Notes: generated by a model from the letters alone, not told the origin. A DNA stretch of 64,000 nt from Streptomyces cinerochromogenes (GCF_014648635.1 NZ_BMRM01000019.1:62001-126000); one strand, 5' to 3'. Shown: positions 1-8,865, counted from the first letter of the stretch. A program made the numbers and translations.

Positions 1-416
1 CCCCGTGACGGGTCGGTGGCCGCGGCCATGAGCCGGGTCGCGGTGGCCGGGGCTGTCTCCGGTGGGATCACCAGCAGGTCCCAGCGGCCGAAGGTGTGGG
101 CCAGCAGCAACAGCGTGTGCGGATCCTGCCCGGCGTTGGACCAGCCGACGCGCACCATGTGGCCGTGCGCGGGCACTTCTCCCGGAACGACCGGCCAGAA
201 CGTGCGGCTCACCGCTACCCGGGTGATCCGCCCCCACAGCCGGTCGAGACATTCGACGAGCGCCGGGAGCTGCTCCGTCAGGTTGCGCGAACGGGGCCAC
301 CAGGCACCGTTGATCAGGGCCGCAGGGGTGCCGGCCGGCGCCAGCGTGAGTCGGAGCGGTGACGAAGAAGGGGCCCGGCCTCCGACTGCGGGTGTGAACG
401 GAATGGTCGCGGTCAT
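1..416 (-). CDS. DUF5994 family protein (3' end cut by window edge)
   Basis: Reading the minus strand from an ATG at 416 gives an open frame to the window edge (138 codons seen, no stop), so the C-terminus lies outside. The protein has the features shared by the other three DUF5994 copies here: an early 'GAWWPRSR' segment, then 'LWGRITRVAV', a 'WPVVP' turn, 'VGWSNAGQDPH' and 'WDLLVIPPET'. The family is common in Streptomyces and has no established function. No signal peptide or membrane segment is visible, so it is probably cytoplasmic. It is divergent from the paralogue at 878. The family call is firm; the function is unknown. Confidence 0.85.
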   Translation of the reverse strand, partial: MTATIPFTPAVGGRAPSSSPLRLTLAPAGTPAALINGAWWPRSRNLTEQLPALVECLDRLWGRITRVAVSRTFWPVVPGEVPAHGHMVRVGWSNAGQDPHTLLLLAHTFGRWDLLVIPPETAPATATRLMAAATDPSR

Positions 417-877
417 GGCGGGGGCCCAACCCCGGGCCGGTCACGGCCGGCCCGGCTATCATGAATCGCCGAGAGCGACCCGGCGTGGAAGCCGATGTAC
501 GAGATACTCTCGGTAATCACCGGGATACTCCCCGCCCACGCCCGGCGGACCGATGCGGAGCGACGGGTTGAACGGAATACGAGGAAAACCTCCCGCGCAC
601 TACATCCGAGGAGTCCGGCCAGGGCATGCGAGCCGTCGGGCGTGAGACCGGTCCGGTAACCGGCGTACGACGTGCCCGGGCGCCCTCAGCCCACTTCCCG
701 CCGGTATCGACAGCCGCTTCACCGAATGCGGCGGCGTCTCCACAACCGCCCCGGCGTGTGCGGAGTACCGTGGACAGCACCGAGGGCATTTCGCACACCG
801 GCTTCCACGCCGGGTCGTTCTCGGCGAGAGACGAAACCCGGGTCGTCGCCAAGGCGGCCCGGAGACGGGTCCGCATC
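417..877. other. divergent intergenic region
   Basis: This 461-bp gap lies between two divergent DUF5994 genes. The open frames in it have no recognisable protein and look like shadows of the flanking genes. It should hold the promoters of both neighbours, but I see no clear -35/-10 pair or operator palindrome. Confidence 0.4.
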
Positions 878-1462
878 ATGTCGGCGACCTTGCACCAAGC
901 CCTGCCACACCACGAGCCCGTCGCAGCCCCGGCCGCGCGTCTCGCGCTGAAGACCGACGGCCCGTCGCGCGGCCTCCTGGACGGTGCCTGGGGGCCCCGT
1001 TCCCGGGACCTGCTGAGCGAGCTGCCCGCACTGACCGATGTGCTGGACCCTCTGTGGGGCCGCATCACCCGCATCGCCGTCAACCCGAAGTACTGGCCGG
1101 TCATCCCGCACGAGATCCCCGTGGGCGGTCACGTCGTCAAGGCCGGATGGTTCACCCCGGAGATCGACCCGCACAAGCTGCTGCTGCTCTCCTACGGCAC
1201 CGGCCGCTGGGACCTGCTGGTCATCCCGCCCGAGACCGAGACGGAGTCGGCGGCCCGCCTGATGGCGGCTGCGTCCGACTACGACGGCCCACCGCTGACC
1301 GCAAGCGCTCTCATGGCCGCGGACGAGACCCGGCACGCCGTCTCCGCCGCCGACCGGCCACTCGAACCGGACGAGGCAGGGAAGTACGAGGAGGACGGCC
1401 CCGCCTCCACGGCCGTTCCGGCACGGACGGGTCGCGCCAGTCGCCTGGTCATCGGTATGTGA
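878..1462 (+). CDS. DUF5994 family protein
   Basis: A 194-residue protein. The frame is open upstream, but I place the start at the ATG at 878 because the paralogues begin at a similar point and a GGAG lies upstream. The DUF5994 core covers about residues 20-135: 'LLDGAWGPRSRDLL', 'LWGRITRIAV', 'YWPVIP', 'VVKAGWF', 'DPHKLLLLSY' and 'WDLLVIPPETE'. A charged, low-complexity tail of about 60 residues follows, which the other copies lack or replace. No membrane segment is seen. It is the only plus-strand copy of the four and sits 123 bp before the SPFH gene, perhaps in the same transcript. Function unknown. Confidence 0.82.
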   Translation: MSATLHQALPHHEPVAAPAARLALKTDGPSRGLLDGAWGPRSRDLLSELPALTDVLDPLWGRITRIAVNPKYWPVIPHEIPVGGHVVKAGWFTPEIDPHKLLLLSYGTGRWDLLVIPPETETESAARLMAAASDYDGPPLTASALMAADETRHAVSAADRPLEPDEAGKYEEDGPASTAVPARTGRASRLVIGM

Positions 1463-1585
1463 GACGGCCGCACGACCGGTGCCTTGCCGGGTTTCGGCCC
1501 TGCCTCGCGAACCGGCGCAGGCACATGCAGGAGGCTCGACCGGCGGATCCCCGCCCCCCGTGGTCCTCGTCCCCAGGAGCAGCAC

Positions 1586-2449
1586 ATGCAAGCACTGATC
1601 GTTCCCATCGTCGTGATCGGCCTCCTGGCCGTCCTGGCCCTCGCCCTGTCCGTGAAGGTCGTCAAGCAGTACGAGAAGGGAGTGCTGTTCCGCTTCGGCC
1701 GACTTCTCGGAACACGCTCACCGGGGCTGCGGTTCATCATCCCGTTCGTCGACGTCCTGCACCGGGTGTCGCTGCGGGTCGTCACCATGCCGATCCAGTC
1801 CCAGGGCATCATCACCCGGGACAACGTGAGCGTGGACGTGTCGGCGGTCGCCTACTTCCGGGTCGTCGACGCCGTGAAGTCGGTCGTCGCCGTGGAGAAC
1901 GTCAACGCGGCGATCAACCAGATCGCCCAGACCACCCTGCGGAAGGTCGTCGGCCGGCACACGCTCGACGAGACGCTGTCGGAGACGGACCGTATCAACC
2001 TGGACATCCGCCAGATCCTCGACGTCACCACCGTCGACTGGGGTGTGCAGGTCACGCTGGTCGAGCTCAAGGACATCCAGCTGCCCGACACCATGAAGCG
2101 CGCCATGGCCCGCCAGGCCGAGGCCGAGCGGGAGAAGCGAGCGAAGATCATCAACGCGGAGGGCGAGTCCCTGGCCGCAGCCGCGCTCGGCGACGCCTCG
2201 GACACCATGATGGCTCACCCCCTGGCGCTTCAACTGCGCAATCTCCAGAGCCTGGTGGAGATCGGTGTCGACCAGAACACCACCGTCGTCTTCCCGGCCC
2301 CCCTCATGAGCACGATCGGCGAGCTCGGCTCCTTCCTCGCCCGGGAAACCGCGGCCGCCGCACCCGCCGCGGCAGCGCCACCGGCCGGCACCGGCCGCAC
2401 CGACACGTCCCTCAGCCCGGCAGGCAGCGCACCCGGCACCGCGGCATGA
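1586..2449 (+). CDS. SPFH/band-7 (stomatin/slipin-like) membrane protein
   Basis: A 287-residue protein. The ATG follows AGGAG at 1575-1579 with good spacing, which decides the start over the longer open frame. Residues about 3-22 form one hydrophobic membrane anchor. The SPFH domain follows ('VKQYEKGVLFRFGRL', 'GLRFIIPFVD', 'QGIITRDNVSVDVSAVAYFRV'), then a charged, coiled-coil-prone stretch ('MARQAEAEREKRAKIINAEGE') typical of stomatins. The C-terminus is Ala/Pro-rich. Family members form membrane-associated ring or cage assemblies and organise membrane domains. No NfeD partner is adjacent; the next gene downstream is the GNAT-AAA+ fusion. Confidence 0.9.
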   Translation: MQALIVPIVVIGLLAVLALALSVKVVKQYEKGVLFRFGRLLGTRSPGLRFIIPFVDVLHRVSLRVVTMPIQSQGIITRDNVSVDVSAVAYFRVVDAVKSVVAVENVNAAINQIAQTTLRKVVGRHTLDETLSETDRINLDIRQILDVTTVDWGVQVTLVELKDIQLPDTMKRAMARQAEAEREKRAKIINAEGESLAAAALGDASDTMMAHPLALQLRNLQSLVEIGVDQNTTVVFPAPLMSTIGELGSFLARETAAAAPAAAAPPAGTGRTDTSLSPAGSAPGTAA

Positions 2450-2569
2450 AGCCAGACCACGGCCAGAGCGATCCGTGGCACCAGGGAGGATTCGTGACCG
2501 TCGCCTGTCGCGCGCGTCCTCCGGGCACCGGCTGATGATGGGGGTACGGCCGAACACGCGGAGCTGATC

Positions 2570-3838
2570 ATGACGGGTTGGCGGGTCAGGGACTACACCC
2601 AGGACGATCTCGAAGCGGTGATCCGTGTCGACATGCAGAGCGGCACGACCGAGGAGCCGCCGCTCTTCCCGCTCTCGGACGCCGTGACGGCCCTCCAGAC
2701 CCGCCACCCGGCCGTGGTGGCCACGGCCGACGACGTGCTGATCGGCGCCGCGGTGAGCAGGGTGGAGGGCGAACGGGCATGGATCCTGCGCATCTGCATG
2801 GCGCCCGGCTGGCGGCAGCGCGGGCTGGGGAGTGCCCTGATCACCGCCCTTGAGCAACGGCTCTTCGCCGCCGGCGTCCGCGCGGTGCACGCCGCCCTGC
2901 CCGAGGGCGAGACCGGTGCCACCGCCCTGCGCAACTGCGACTTCGGCGCCCGCCCCGGGCTGGTCTTCTTCGAGAAACGCGGACCGGTGACCCCGCAGTC
3001 GGCCGGCACGCTGTCCTCGCTCGGAGCGGAGCTGCCGCCAGGGGGGCTCTGGCAGAAGGTCGCGGGCATGCAACGGGAGAAGCGGCTCATCGAGCGGCGC
3101 CTGGTCCTGCCGCTGGCCCATCCCGAACTGGCCGCCCAGCACGGAGTGGAACCGCCACGGGCGGTGATGCTGTTCGGCCCGCCCGGGACCGGCAAGAGCA
3201 CGTTCGCGCACGCGATCGCCAGCCGCCTGGGATGGCCCTTCCTCGAACTGTTCCCCGCCCGTCTGGCCGCCGAGTACGGCCTGGCGACCGGGCTGAACCG
3301 GCGCTTCGACGAGATCGCCCGGCTCGACCACGTCCTCGTCTTCATCGACGAGGTCGAGGAGGTCGCCGGCGAACGCGGCGGCGCGGACGCGACCGCTGTC
3401 GGCGTCGTCAACGAACTGCTCAAGGCGATCGTCCGGTTCCGAAGCCAGGACGGACGGCTGCTCGTCTGCGCCACGAACAACGTGACCACGCTCGACTCCG
3501 CGTTCCTGCGGCACGGCCGCTTCGACTACGTGCTGCCGATCGGCCCTCCCGACCACACCGCCAGGACCGCGCTGTGGGAGAGCTACCTGGCCCGAGCAGG
3601 CGCACGGGCCGACAGCGCGGTACTCGCGTCCGCCAGCGAGGGGTTCACCCCCGCCGACATCGCCCACGCGGCACGCACCGTCTCCCAGGCCCAGTTCGAG
3701 CGCACCTTCGACACCGGAACCCGGACCACCCCCACCACCGACGACTACCTGGACACGATCCGCGACACCAAGCCCACGGTCAGCGCCGCCATGGCCCGGG
3801 AATTCGCCCAGCAGACGGAGGAGTTCGCCCGCATCTAG
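2570..3838 (+). CDS. GNAT acetyltransferase-AAA+ ATPase fusion protein
   Basis: A 422-residue protein; the ATG is preceded by GGAG at 2560-2563. Residues about 1-140 look like a GNAT N-acetyltransferase, with the acetyl-CoA loop 'RQRGLG' at 82-87. Residues about 175-375 are an AAA+ ATPase: Walker A 'GPPGTGKS' 203-210, Walker B 'VLVFIDEVEE' about 255-264, sensor-1 'ATNN' 301-304 and an arginine-finger-like 'HGRFD' 315-319. The AAA+ half resembles classic FtsH/spastin-type modules but has no protease or membrane part. The fusion is in frame without a frameshift. It follows the SPFH gene after 120 bp, so the two may act together at a membrane; that link is inference. The substrate is unknown. 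Confidence 0.8.
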   Translation: MTGWRVRDYTQDDLEAVIRVDMQSGTTEEPPLFPLSDAVTALQTRHPAVVATADDVLIGAAVSRVEGERAWILRICMAPGWRQRGLGSALITALEQRLFAAGVRAVHAALPEGETGATALRNCDFGARPGLVFFEKRGPVTPQSAGTLSSLGAELPPGGLWQKVAGMQREKRLIERRLVLPLAHPELAAQHGVEPPRAVMLFGPPGTGKSTFAHAIASRLGWPFLELFPARLAAEYGLATGLNRRFDEIARLDHVLVFIDEVEEVAGERGGADATAVGVVNELLKAIVRFRSQDGRLLVCATNNVTTLDSAFLRHGRFDYVLPIGPPDHTARTALWESYLARAGARADSAVLASASEGFTPADIAHAARTVSQAQFERTFDTGTRTTPTTDDYLDTIRDTKPTVSAAMAREFAQQTEEFARI

Positions 3839-3876
3839 CGTCCAGGCCGGTGGAGAGTCGATCTGCGACGGACGTG

Positions 3877-4365
3877 TCAGGCCGGCGCAGGTGGCCTGTC
3901 GCTGCCCGTTTCGATGAGGATCTGCCTGGCCTCGGTGACGTTGTCGGCCCGTACGGCCCTGGCCATCGCGGCGCGTGCCGCGTCGGGCTGCGTGTCCGGA
4001 GGTACCAGCATCAGGGAGAAGTGGTCCCGGTCGCCTCGGGTGATGAGGACGGTGTCGTCACCGACCGGGAAGGAGTCGATGTGCACGACCCGGTCATCGA
4101 CCGTCACCCGGGTCGGCAGTTCGTCCCAGGCGCTGCCGTCCAGACCGACCCGGGTGATGGGCCCGAGATGCTCGGTCAACGCGGAGATCAGCGAGGGAAG
4201 CTCGGCACCGATGTCCCGGGACCGCGGCCACCATGCGCCGTCCAGGATTCCCTCGCGTGCGTGTGTGGTCTCCAGCCGCAGCAGGGCCGTCCCGGGGTGC
4301 ACCGACCGGTGGACGGCGTCCGGCAGGAACCTGGGGAGGTGGTCGGGGGTGTCGGAGTCGGTCAT
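3877..4365 (-). CDS. DUF5994 family protein, divergent copy
   Basis: A 162-residue protein read from the ATG at 4365; the frame is open further upstream without support. It has 'GILDGAWWPRSRDIG' and the family's strand pattern, but the second half has drifted: 'LGPITRVGLDGSAW' replaces the usual 'LWGRITRVAV..YWP', and 'HFSLMLVPPDT' replaces 'WDLLVIPPET'. It may bind something different from the other copies. It is convergent with the GNAT-AAA+ gene, 38 bp away. Function unknown. Confidence 0.75.
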   Translation of the reverse strand: MTDSDTPDHLPRFLPDAVHRSVHPGTALLRLETTHAREGILDGAWWPRSRDIGAELPSLISALTEHLGPITRVGLDGSAWDELPTRVTVDDRVVHIDSFPVGDDTVLITRGDRDHFSLMLVPPDTQPDAARAAMARAVRADNVTEARQILIETGSDRPPAPA

Positions 4366-4499
4366 GGTGTCCGCCCGTCCCGTAGAGAGCAGTGCGACCG
4401 CAGGGCGTGCGACCACGATACGACCCTGCTACCTCACGGTACTCCGCACGACGCGCCCGCGAGCGCTTCGCCGCAGGCGCGGTTGCGGAAACAGGCAAC

Positions 4500-4525
4500 G
4501 GCTCCGGCGTATACCCGCCGGAGCC
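4500..4525 (-). terminator. intrinsic-type hairpin
   Basis: GGCTCCGGCG (4500-4509) and CGCCGGAGCC (4516-4525) form a perfect 10-bp stem with a 6-nt loop. It lies about 125 bp beyond the stop of the minus-strand gene ending at 4650. There is no U tract, as is common in Streptomyces. Confidence 0.6.
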
Positions 4526-4649
4526 GCCCTTCCGGGTCATTGCACGTGAGCGTGCGCCGACCCGCTTTCCAGGTTACGTCAAAGGGACTAATCCGCCATA
4601 AGCAATCCTTGCGAGGGTTCACTTCGGTCCGAGAAGCCGACGCGGCGGT

Positions 4650-5174
4650 TCAGCCACGCCCTTCCTCTTCCGTCTCCATCTGCCGGATCCCCTGGTGCGT
4701 CAGCGTGATCATCCCGGGCGTGTTGCCCCTCTCCCAGTCCACGACGACCCAGCCTTCACCTGCCAGGTACATACAGGCAGCGGCCATGTCCTGCTCAGGG
4801 ATACCCAGGTCCGTGCGGAGCTTCGCCCCATCGACACCCAGGAGGCGATTGCCCTCGGCGGCCTGGTACAGAGCCTGCATGATCCTCTCGCGGTACGTCT
4901 TCCGGTCCCGCAACATCGCCATGACGCGCCTTCCTCTACTGCCCACGGTCGGGCCGAAGCCGATGTCATCCGCGGTCGCCGTCGCGGTGGGGCGCGTCGG
5001 AACGGTCGCGTCCACCGACCGACGGTGTCTCCGGGGCCGACGCCCGATCCCCGGCAGAACATCGCTGTAGTGGAAGGCAGCGATCCGTTCGGCGTGCTGG
5101 CCGTTGAGCCGGTGGATCAGAACGACTCCGACGGCGATCAGGACGAGCAGCACGGCCACGGCGATGACGAGCAT
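4650..5174 (-). CDS. membrane-anchored winged-helix-like protein (possible two-gene fusion)
   Basis: One open frame of 174 residues. Residues 1-21 are a membrane segment ('MLVIAVAVLLVLIAVGVVLI'), followed by a short cytoplasmic region with 'AERIAAFHYSDVLPGIGRR'. Residues about 87-170 form a compact domain ('RDRKTYRERIMQALYQA', 'LGIPEQDMAAACMYLAGEG', 'MITLTHQGI') that looks like a winged helix. GGAGGTGA precedes the ATG at 5174. A second strong site, GAGGAAGG, sits 6 nt before an in-frame internal ATG at 4922, which begins 'MAMLRDRKTY'. So either two proteins are made from one frame, or two once-separate genes lost the stop between them. Function unknown. Confidence 0.6.
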   Translation of the reverse strand: MLVIAVAVLLVLIAVGVVLIHRLNGQHAERIAAFHYSDVLPGIGRRPRRHRRSVDATVPTRPTATATADDIGFGPTVGSRGRRVMAMLRDRKTYRERIMQALYQAAEGNRLLGVDGAKLRTDLGIPEQDMAAACMYLAGEGWVVVDWERGNTPGMITLTHQGIRQMETEEEGRG

Positions 5175-5180
5175 GGGATC

Positions 5181-5717
5181 TCACCTCCGCCGACCGGCGG
5201 GCGAAGGCCCTGCCGAGCCGATGGGCCGGGGCAGGGACGACGGTCGACCTGCTCCGCCGTCGGCTTCCCAGGCTTCTTCCCTGATTCGTGCATCGATCCT
5301 GTCTGCTGCTTGCTCCCGGGCCGAGGCATCGACGCCGTCGCCGGCCATCAGCTGCGCGGCAACATCCGCACCGGTTTCCGGCGGAATCACCAGCACGTCC
5401 CGGCGGCCGTCAGCGGAGAAAAGAGTGAGTCTGTGGGGATCCTGTTCCTCGGTGGACCAGCCCACCTGCACGGTGCGCCCGGCGTAGGACACCCAATGCG
5501 GCAGGACGGGCCAGTAGGCCGGGTGCACGGTGACACCCGTGATACGACCCCAGAGATCGCCCAATGCGGCCGTCAACGACGGCAGCTCACGGGTGAAGGC
5601 ACGGGAGCGAGGCCACCACGTACCGTCCAGCCCGCCCGGCGCGGGCGTCAGGGACAGCCGGGCCGGCTGCGGCGGCGCACATCTGCTCGATGTCGTACGG
5701 TCAATGGTCACAGCCAT
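5181..5717 (-). CDS. DUF5994 family protein
   Basis: A 178-residue protein from the ATG at 5717, the point matching the other copies ('MAVTIDRTTSS'). Core motifs: 'GGLDGTWWPRSRAF', 'LWGRITGVTVHPAYWPVLP', 'VQVGWSTEEQDPHRL', 'RRDVLVIPPETG' and 'AAQLMAG'. The C-terminal tail is acidic, then Arg/Pro-rich. It ends 6 bp before the start of the membrane/winged-helix gene, so the two are very likely co-transcribed and translationally linked. This gives one DUF5994 copy a direct operon partner. Function unknown. Confidence 0.82.
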   Translation of the reverse strand: MAVTIDRTTSSRCAPPQPARLSLTPAPGGLDGTWWPRSRAFTRELPSLTAALGDLWGRITGVTVHPAYWPVLPHWVSYAGRTVQVGWSTEEQDPHRLTLFSADGRRDVLVIPPETGADVAAQLMAGDGVDASAREQAADRIDARIREEAWEADGGAGRPSSLPRPIGSAGPSPAGRRR

Positions 5718-5907
5718 GTCGCGGACCTGTCCCCGGGCTCGTGGGTGCGGCCCGGCGCTGTCGATCACCGGGAACGGCACCCGCGGCGGAGCCGGTGCGC
5801 GAAGAACTCCCGGTGTCTTCAACACTACTCCGCTCACCGGTCCGAAAAGCCCGGGATGACCAGGCAGTTTCCTGCCATCGGGACCTGGTCGCCGGTGCCG
5901 ATGCCGG

Positions 5908-6885
5908 TCAGAGCCAGTCCTTGCGCTTGAACGTCAGATACAGCAATGCGGACAGGAGCACGATGACGGCGGCGGAGGTGACGAATCCCGACTCACGGCC
6001 GAAACCGGGATAGGGGAGGTTCTGGCCGTAGTAGCCGGTGATCGCGGTGGGTACGGCGATGATCGCGGCCCAGCTCGTCACCTTCTTCATGATCAGGTTC
6101 ATGCGATTGGCCTGGACCGAGAGGTTCGTCTCCATGACCGAGGCCACCAGGTCCCGCAGTGACTCCGTCCACTCGGTGGCACGCAGCACGTGGTCGTAGA
6201 CGTCCTGGTAGTACGGGGCGAGAGGGTCGTTGATCAGGTGCAGGCCGGGGCGCATGAGGGTGTTGACCACCTCACGCATCGGGAGCACGACGCGGCGCAG
6301 CTGGACGAGCGACTTGCGTAGTGCGAAAACCCGGCGCTGCACGGCTTCGATCTCACGGCGCCCGGCCGCGAAGAGCAGACCCTCCAGTTCCTCGATGCTG
6401 TCGTCCAACTGCTGGACCGCGGCGAAGTGGCCGTCCACGAGATGGTCGAGCAGACCGTGCAGCAGGAATCCGACGCCGTGGCCGGCCAGGTCCGGGCTCT
6501 CGTCCCAGCGGGCGACGACGTCCTCGATGTCGAGACCGTCGTCCTTGCGGACGGTGATCATGGCCTGGCTGGTGAGAAATACGGCGATCTCGCTGTACGT
6601 CAGTTGCGCACCGTCCGGGCTGACGGTCACGGCGTAGGCGCTGAGAAACTCGTGGGTGCGATAGCGGTCGAGTTTCGGCCGCTGTCCATGGTGAGCGGCG
6701 TCCTCCAGAGCCAGTTCGTGGATGCCGAACTCCTGACCGAGCATGGTGAGTTCAGCGGCTCCGGGCCGGTGCAGGTCCAGCCACAGGACCGACGCCGGAT
6801 CAGCGAGATGCGCAGAGACGTCACTGGCGGGAAAGCCCTCCAGGACCAGAGTGCCGTCGTGATACAGCCGGGTACGCGTCACCAT
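5908..6885 (-). CDS. corA: CorA-family divalent cation transporter
   Basis: A 325-residue protein with the CorA layout: a large cytoplasmic N-terminal domain rich in charged helices and two C-terminal membrane helices. Between the helices is the signature loop, here 'GYYGQNLPYP' (Tyr286-Gly-Gln-Asn289), an actinobacterial form of the YGMN selectivity loop. The chain ends 'TFKRKDWL', the basic tail typical of the family. CorA proteins form pentamers that move Mg2+, Co2+ or Ni2+; the residues do not settle which. The start ATG has a weak ribosome site. It is unlinked to its neighbours and divergent from the desaturase. Confidence 0.9.
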   Translation of the reverse strand: MVTRTRLYHDGTLVLEGFPASDVSAHLADPASVLWLDLHRPGAAELTMLGQEFGIHELALEDAAHHGQRPKLDRYRTHEFLSAYAVTVSPDGAQLTYSEIAVFLTSQAMITVRKDDGLDIEDVVARWDESPDLAGHGVGFLLHGLLDHLVDGHFAAVQQLDDSIEELEGLLFAAGRREIEAVQRRVFALRKSLVQLRRVVLPMREVVNTLMRPGLHLINDPLAPYYQDVYDHVLRATEWTESLRDLVASVMETNLSVQANRMNLIMKKVTSWAAIIAVPTAITGYYGQNLPYPGFGRESGFVTSAAVIVLLSALLYLTFKRKDWL

Positions 6886-7133
6886 GGCCCGAGGCTAGTG
6901 TCTTATACCCCTGTCATGCCGCTTCGCCCCGATTGCCAGCGCGGCAGGTTCATCGACAGCAGCCACCCTCCGTGGGGGCCTTACGTCAAAGCCCGCGACA
7001 TCCGGAGCTCCGACCGACGAGCATCGGGTGCCGGTCCGAAGGCAGGGATGTGGGTACCCGGCTGCCGCATCGCATCCGGCCTACACCGCACGACCGGATG
7101 CGGCCCGTCAGCCGGGAAGGACACTCCGAGACC

Positions 7134-8186
7134 ATGACCACGCATACCCCGCGCCGTCGCCCGCCTCCCCCCGCAGGTGGCAGTGATTTCGCCCGCCTGT
7201 CGAAGAAGATCGCCGAGGCCGGCCTGATGAACCGGCGCCCCGGCTATTACACCGTCCGGTCCATCGTCGTGGCCGTCGCCTACGCCGGGGGCTGGAGCGC
7301 GTTCGTCGTCATCGGCGCCGGGTGGTGGACCCTGGCGCTCGCCGCGTTCCTCGCCGTGATGTTCGGGCAGGTGGCTCTGCTCGCCCACGACGTCGCGCAC
7401 CGCCAGGTCTTCCGCCGGCGCCGGCCCAGCGAGACGGCCGGCCGCATCGCCGGGGCCGCGATCGGGATGGGCTACGGATGGTGGCAGGACAAACACACCC
7501 GCCACCACGCCAACCCCAACCACGAGGACCTCGACCCCGACATCGCCCCGGACCTGCTGGTGTGGTCCCAGGACCAGGCCCGCGCCGCGACCGGACTGCC
7601 GAGGATCATCGGCCGTCGGCAGGCGTTCCTCTTCTTTCCCCTGCTCCTGCTCGAAGGGGTCAACCTTCATGTCTCCAGCGCGCGAGCACTGGGCAACCGC
7701 GCCCTGAAGAACCGCGCCCTGGACGGCACGCTGCTCTACGGGCACACCGCCGCCTACCTGACCGCAGTGTTCATCGTCCTCCCGCCCGGCATGGCGATCG
7801 CGTTCCTGGCCGTCCACCAGTGCCTGTTCGGCCTGTACCTCGGTTGTCTGTTCGCCCCCAACCACAAGGGCATGCCGATCCTGACCGGCAAGGACCGCCC
7901 CGACTTCCTGCGCCGCCAGGTCCTCACCGCACGCAACGTACGCGGCAGTTGGTTCACCGACCTCGCCCTGGGCGGCCTGAACCACCAGATCGAACACCAC
8001 CTGTTCCCCAGCATGCCCAGCCCGCACCTGCGCAGGGCCCGGCCCATCGTCCGCCGCTACTGCCAGGACTTGGGAGTCGACTACCTGGAAACCGGACTGA
8101 TCGCTTCCTATCGGCAAGCGCTCGCCAGTCTCCACCGAGCAGGAGCGCCACTGCGACGAGCCCGTATCAGCAGCGCCCGAGCATGA
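7134..8186 (+). CDS. fatty acid desaturase (membrane, three His boxes)
   Basis: A 350-residue protein. The ATG at 7134 is preceded by GGAAGG, somewhat far upstream. It has the histidine boxes of membrane di-iron acyl desaturases: 'HDVAH' at 85-89, 'HTRHH' at 121-125 and 'HQIEHH' near residue 284, with hydrophobic segments between. The 'HQIEHHLFP' form is typical of front-end/linoleoyl-CoA-type desaturases. It would introduce a double bond into an acyl chain at the membrane using electrons from a ferredoxin system. The ferredoxin-reductase gene at 10430 is the nearest candidate donor. A second, different desaturase lies at 11502. Confidence 0.9.
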   Translation: MTTHTPRRRPPPPAGGSDFARLSKKIAEAGLMNRRPGYYTVRSIVVAVAYAGGWSAFVVIGAGWWTLALAAFLAVMFGQVALLAHDVAHRQVFRRRRPSETAGRIAGAAIGMGYGWWQDKHTRHHANPNHEDLDPDIAPDLLVWSQDQARAATGLPRIIGRRQAFLFFPLLLLEGVNLHVSSARALGNRALKNRALDGTLLYGHTAAYLTAVFIVLPPGMAIAFLAVHQCLFGLYLGCLFAPNHKGMPILTGKDRPDFLRRQVLTARNVRGSWFTDLALGGLNHQIEHHLFPSMPSPHLRRARPIVRRYCQDLGVDYLETGLIASYRQALASLHRAGAPLRRARISSARA

Positions 8187-8410
8187 CGCACCGGCGCCGA
8201 CGGTAGATGATCTCGCCGCCCTGTCTGAACCAGGAGGCAATCCCGTCGAACCGCTTGCATGAGTCGGCAGCTGTAACGCATCCAGATGCCCTTGCCGTAC
8301 TCCAGCGCCTTTTCCCGGTGCCCGGCTGAAGTGATCCGGTGAGACCCAGCGGCTGGAACAGCCCCGTCGGCTTCCCGGCGCGGCTGCGTCGTCTTACGGC
8401 TCCCCTCCCA

Positions 8411-8553
8411 GATGGGCGCAATCGCAAATCCAGCGTCCCGCGAGCATCGCAGGAGCGCGCACTGTGTGCGGAGCCGAACGCGGTCATGCGCGCAAGCACA
8501 GTCGAGATCACGGCGAAGCCCCGCCGGAGCGCTCCGGCGGGGCTTCGTCTCAT
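8411..8553 (+). ncRNA. candidate small RNA or leader ending in a strong hairpin (copy A)
   Basis: The motif ATCGCAAATCC (8420-8430) is followed about 86 nt later by a perfect 30-nt palindrome and then GCTTCGTCTCA. The same motif, spacing and end occur at 41303-41434. The intervening sequence is partly similar, with compensating GC-rich segments. No protein is encoded. Strand and function are inferred from the hairpin lying at the right end. Confidence 0.4.
8516..8545. terminator. perfect palindromic hairpin
   Basis: AAGCCCCGCCGGAGC followed by its exact complement forms a 30-nt perfect palindrome. It is symmetric, so it could end transcripts from either side. It is the closing hairpin of candidate RNA copy A. 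Confidence 0.7.
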
Positions 8554-8626
8554 GGCTCCGAGCAGAAGCCCCGTCGGGGGATGGTTCCCGGAAGGGCTTC
8601 ACTGCTTCGCCCTCTCACAGACGCCC

Positions 8627-8865
8627 CTATAACGCGGGATCGGTAGATGCCGTCCTGACCAGGTTGAAGACCTCTCGGGCGGCATATCGCTTGAGGCATC
8701 GGATGATCTCACGTCGGGCCGGTCGCCGCCGTGGTTGAGCCGGCGCGTGCTCCGCCGGCCAGAGGAGTACTCGACGGGGCTGACTCCGCAAAGGGCAGCA
8801 GAGGACGCCTCGGTGTTCAGCCGCTCGGGGTTGTCCCCCATGGTGTAGTGAGGCTGGTCAGCCAC
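8627..8865 (-). pseudogene. IS110-family transposase, C-terminal remnant with internal deletion
   Basis: Read on the minus strand, 'GDNPERLNTEASSAALCGVSP' and 'RRLNHGGDR' match the transposase C-terminal domain of IS110 elements. The frame then breaks near 8720, and another frame continues 'EIIRCLKRYAAREVFNLV' to a stop at 8627, which is the usual end of these transposases. About 35 residues between the two blocks are missing. The N-terminal DEDD half is absent. This is a dead insertion-sequence scar. Confidence 0.75.
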
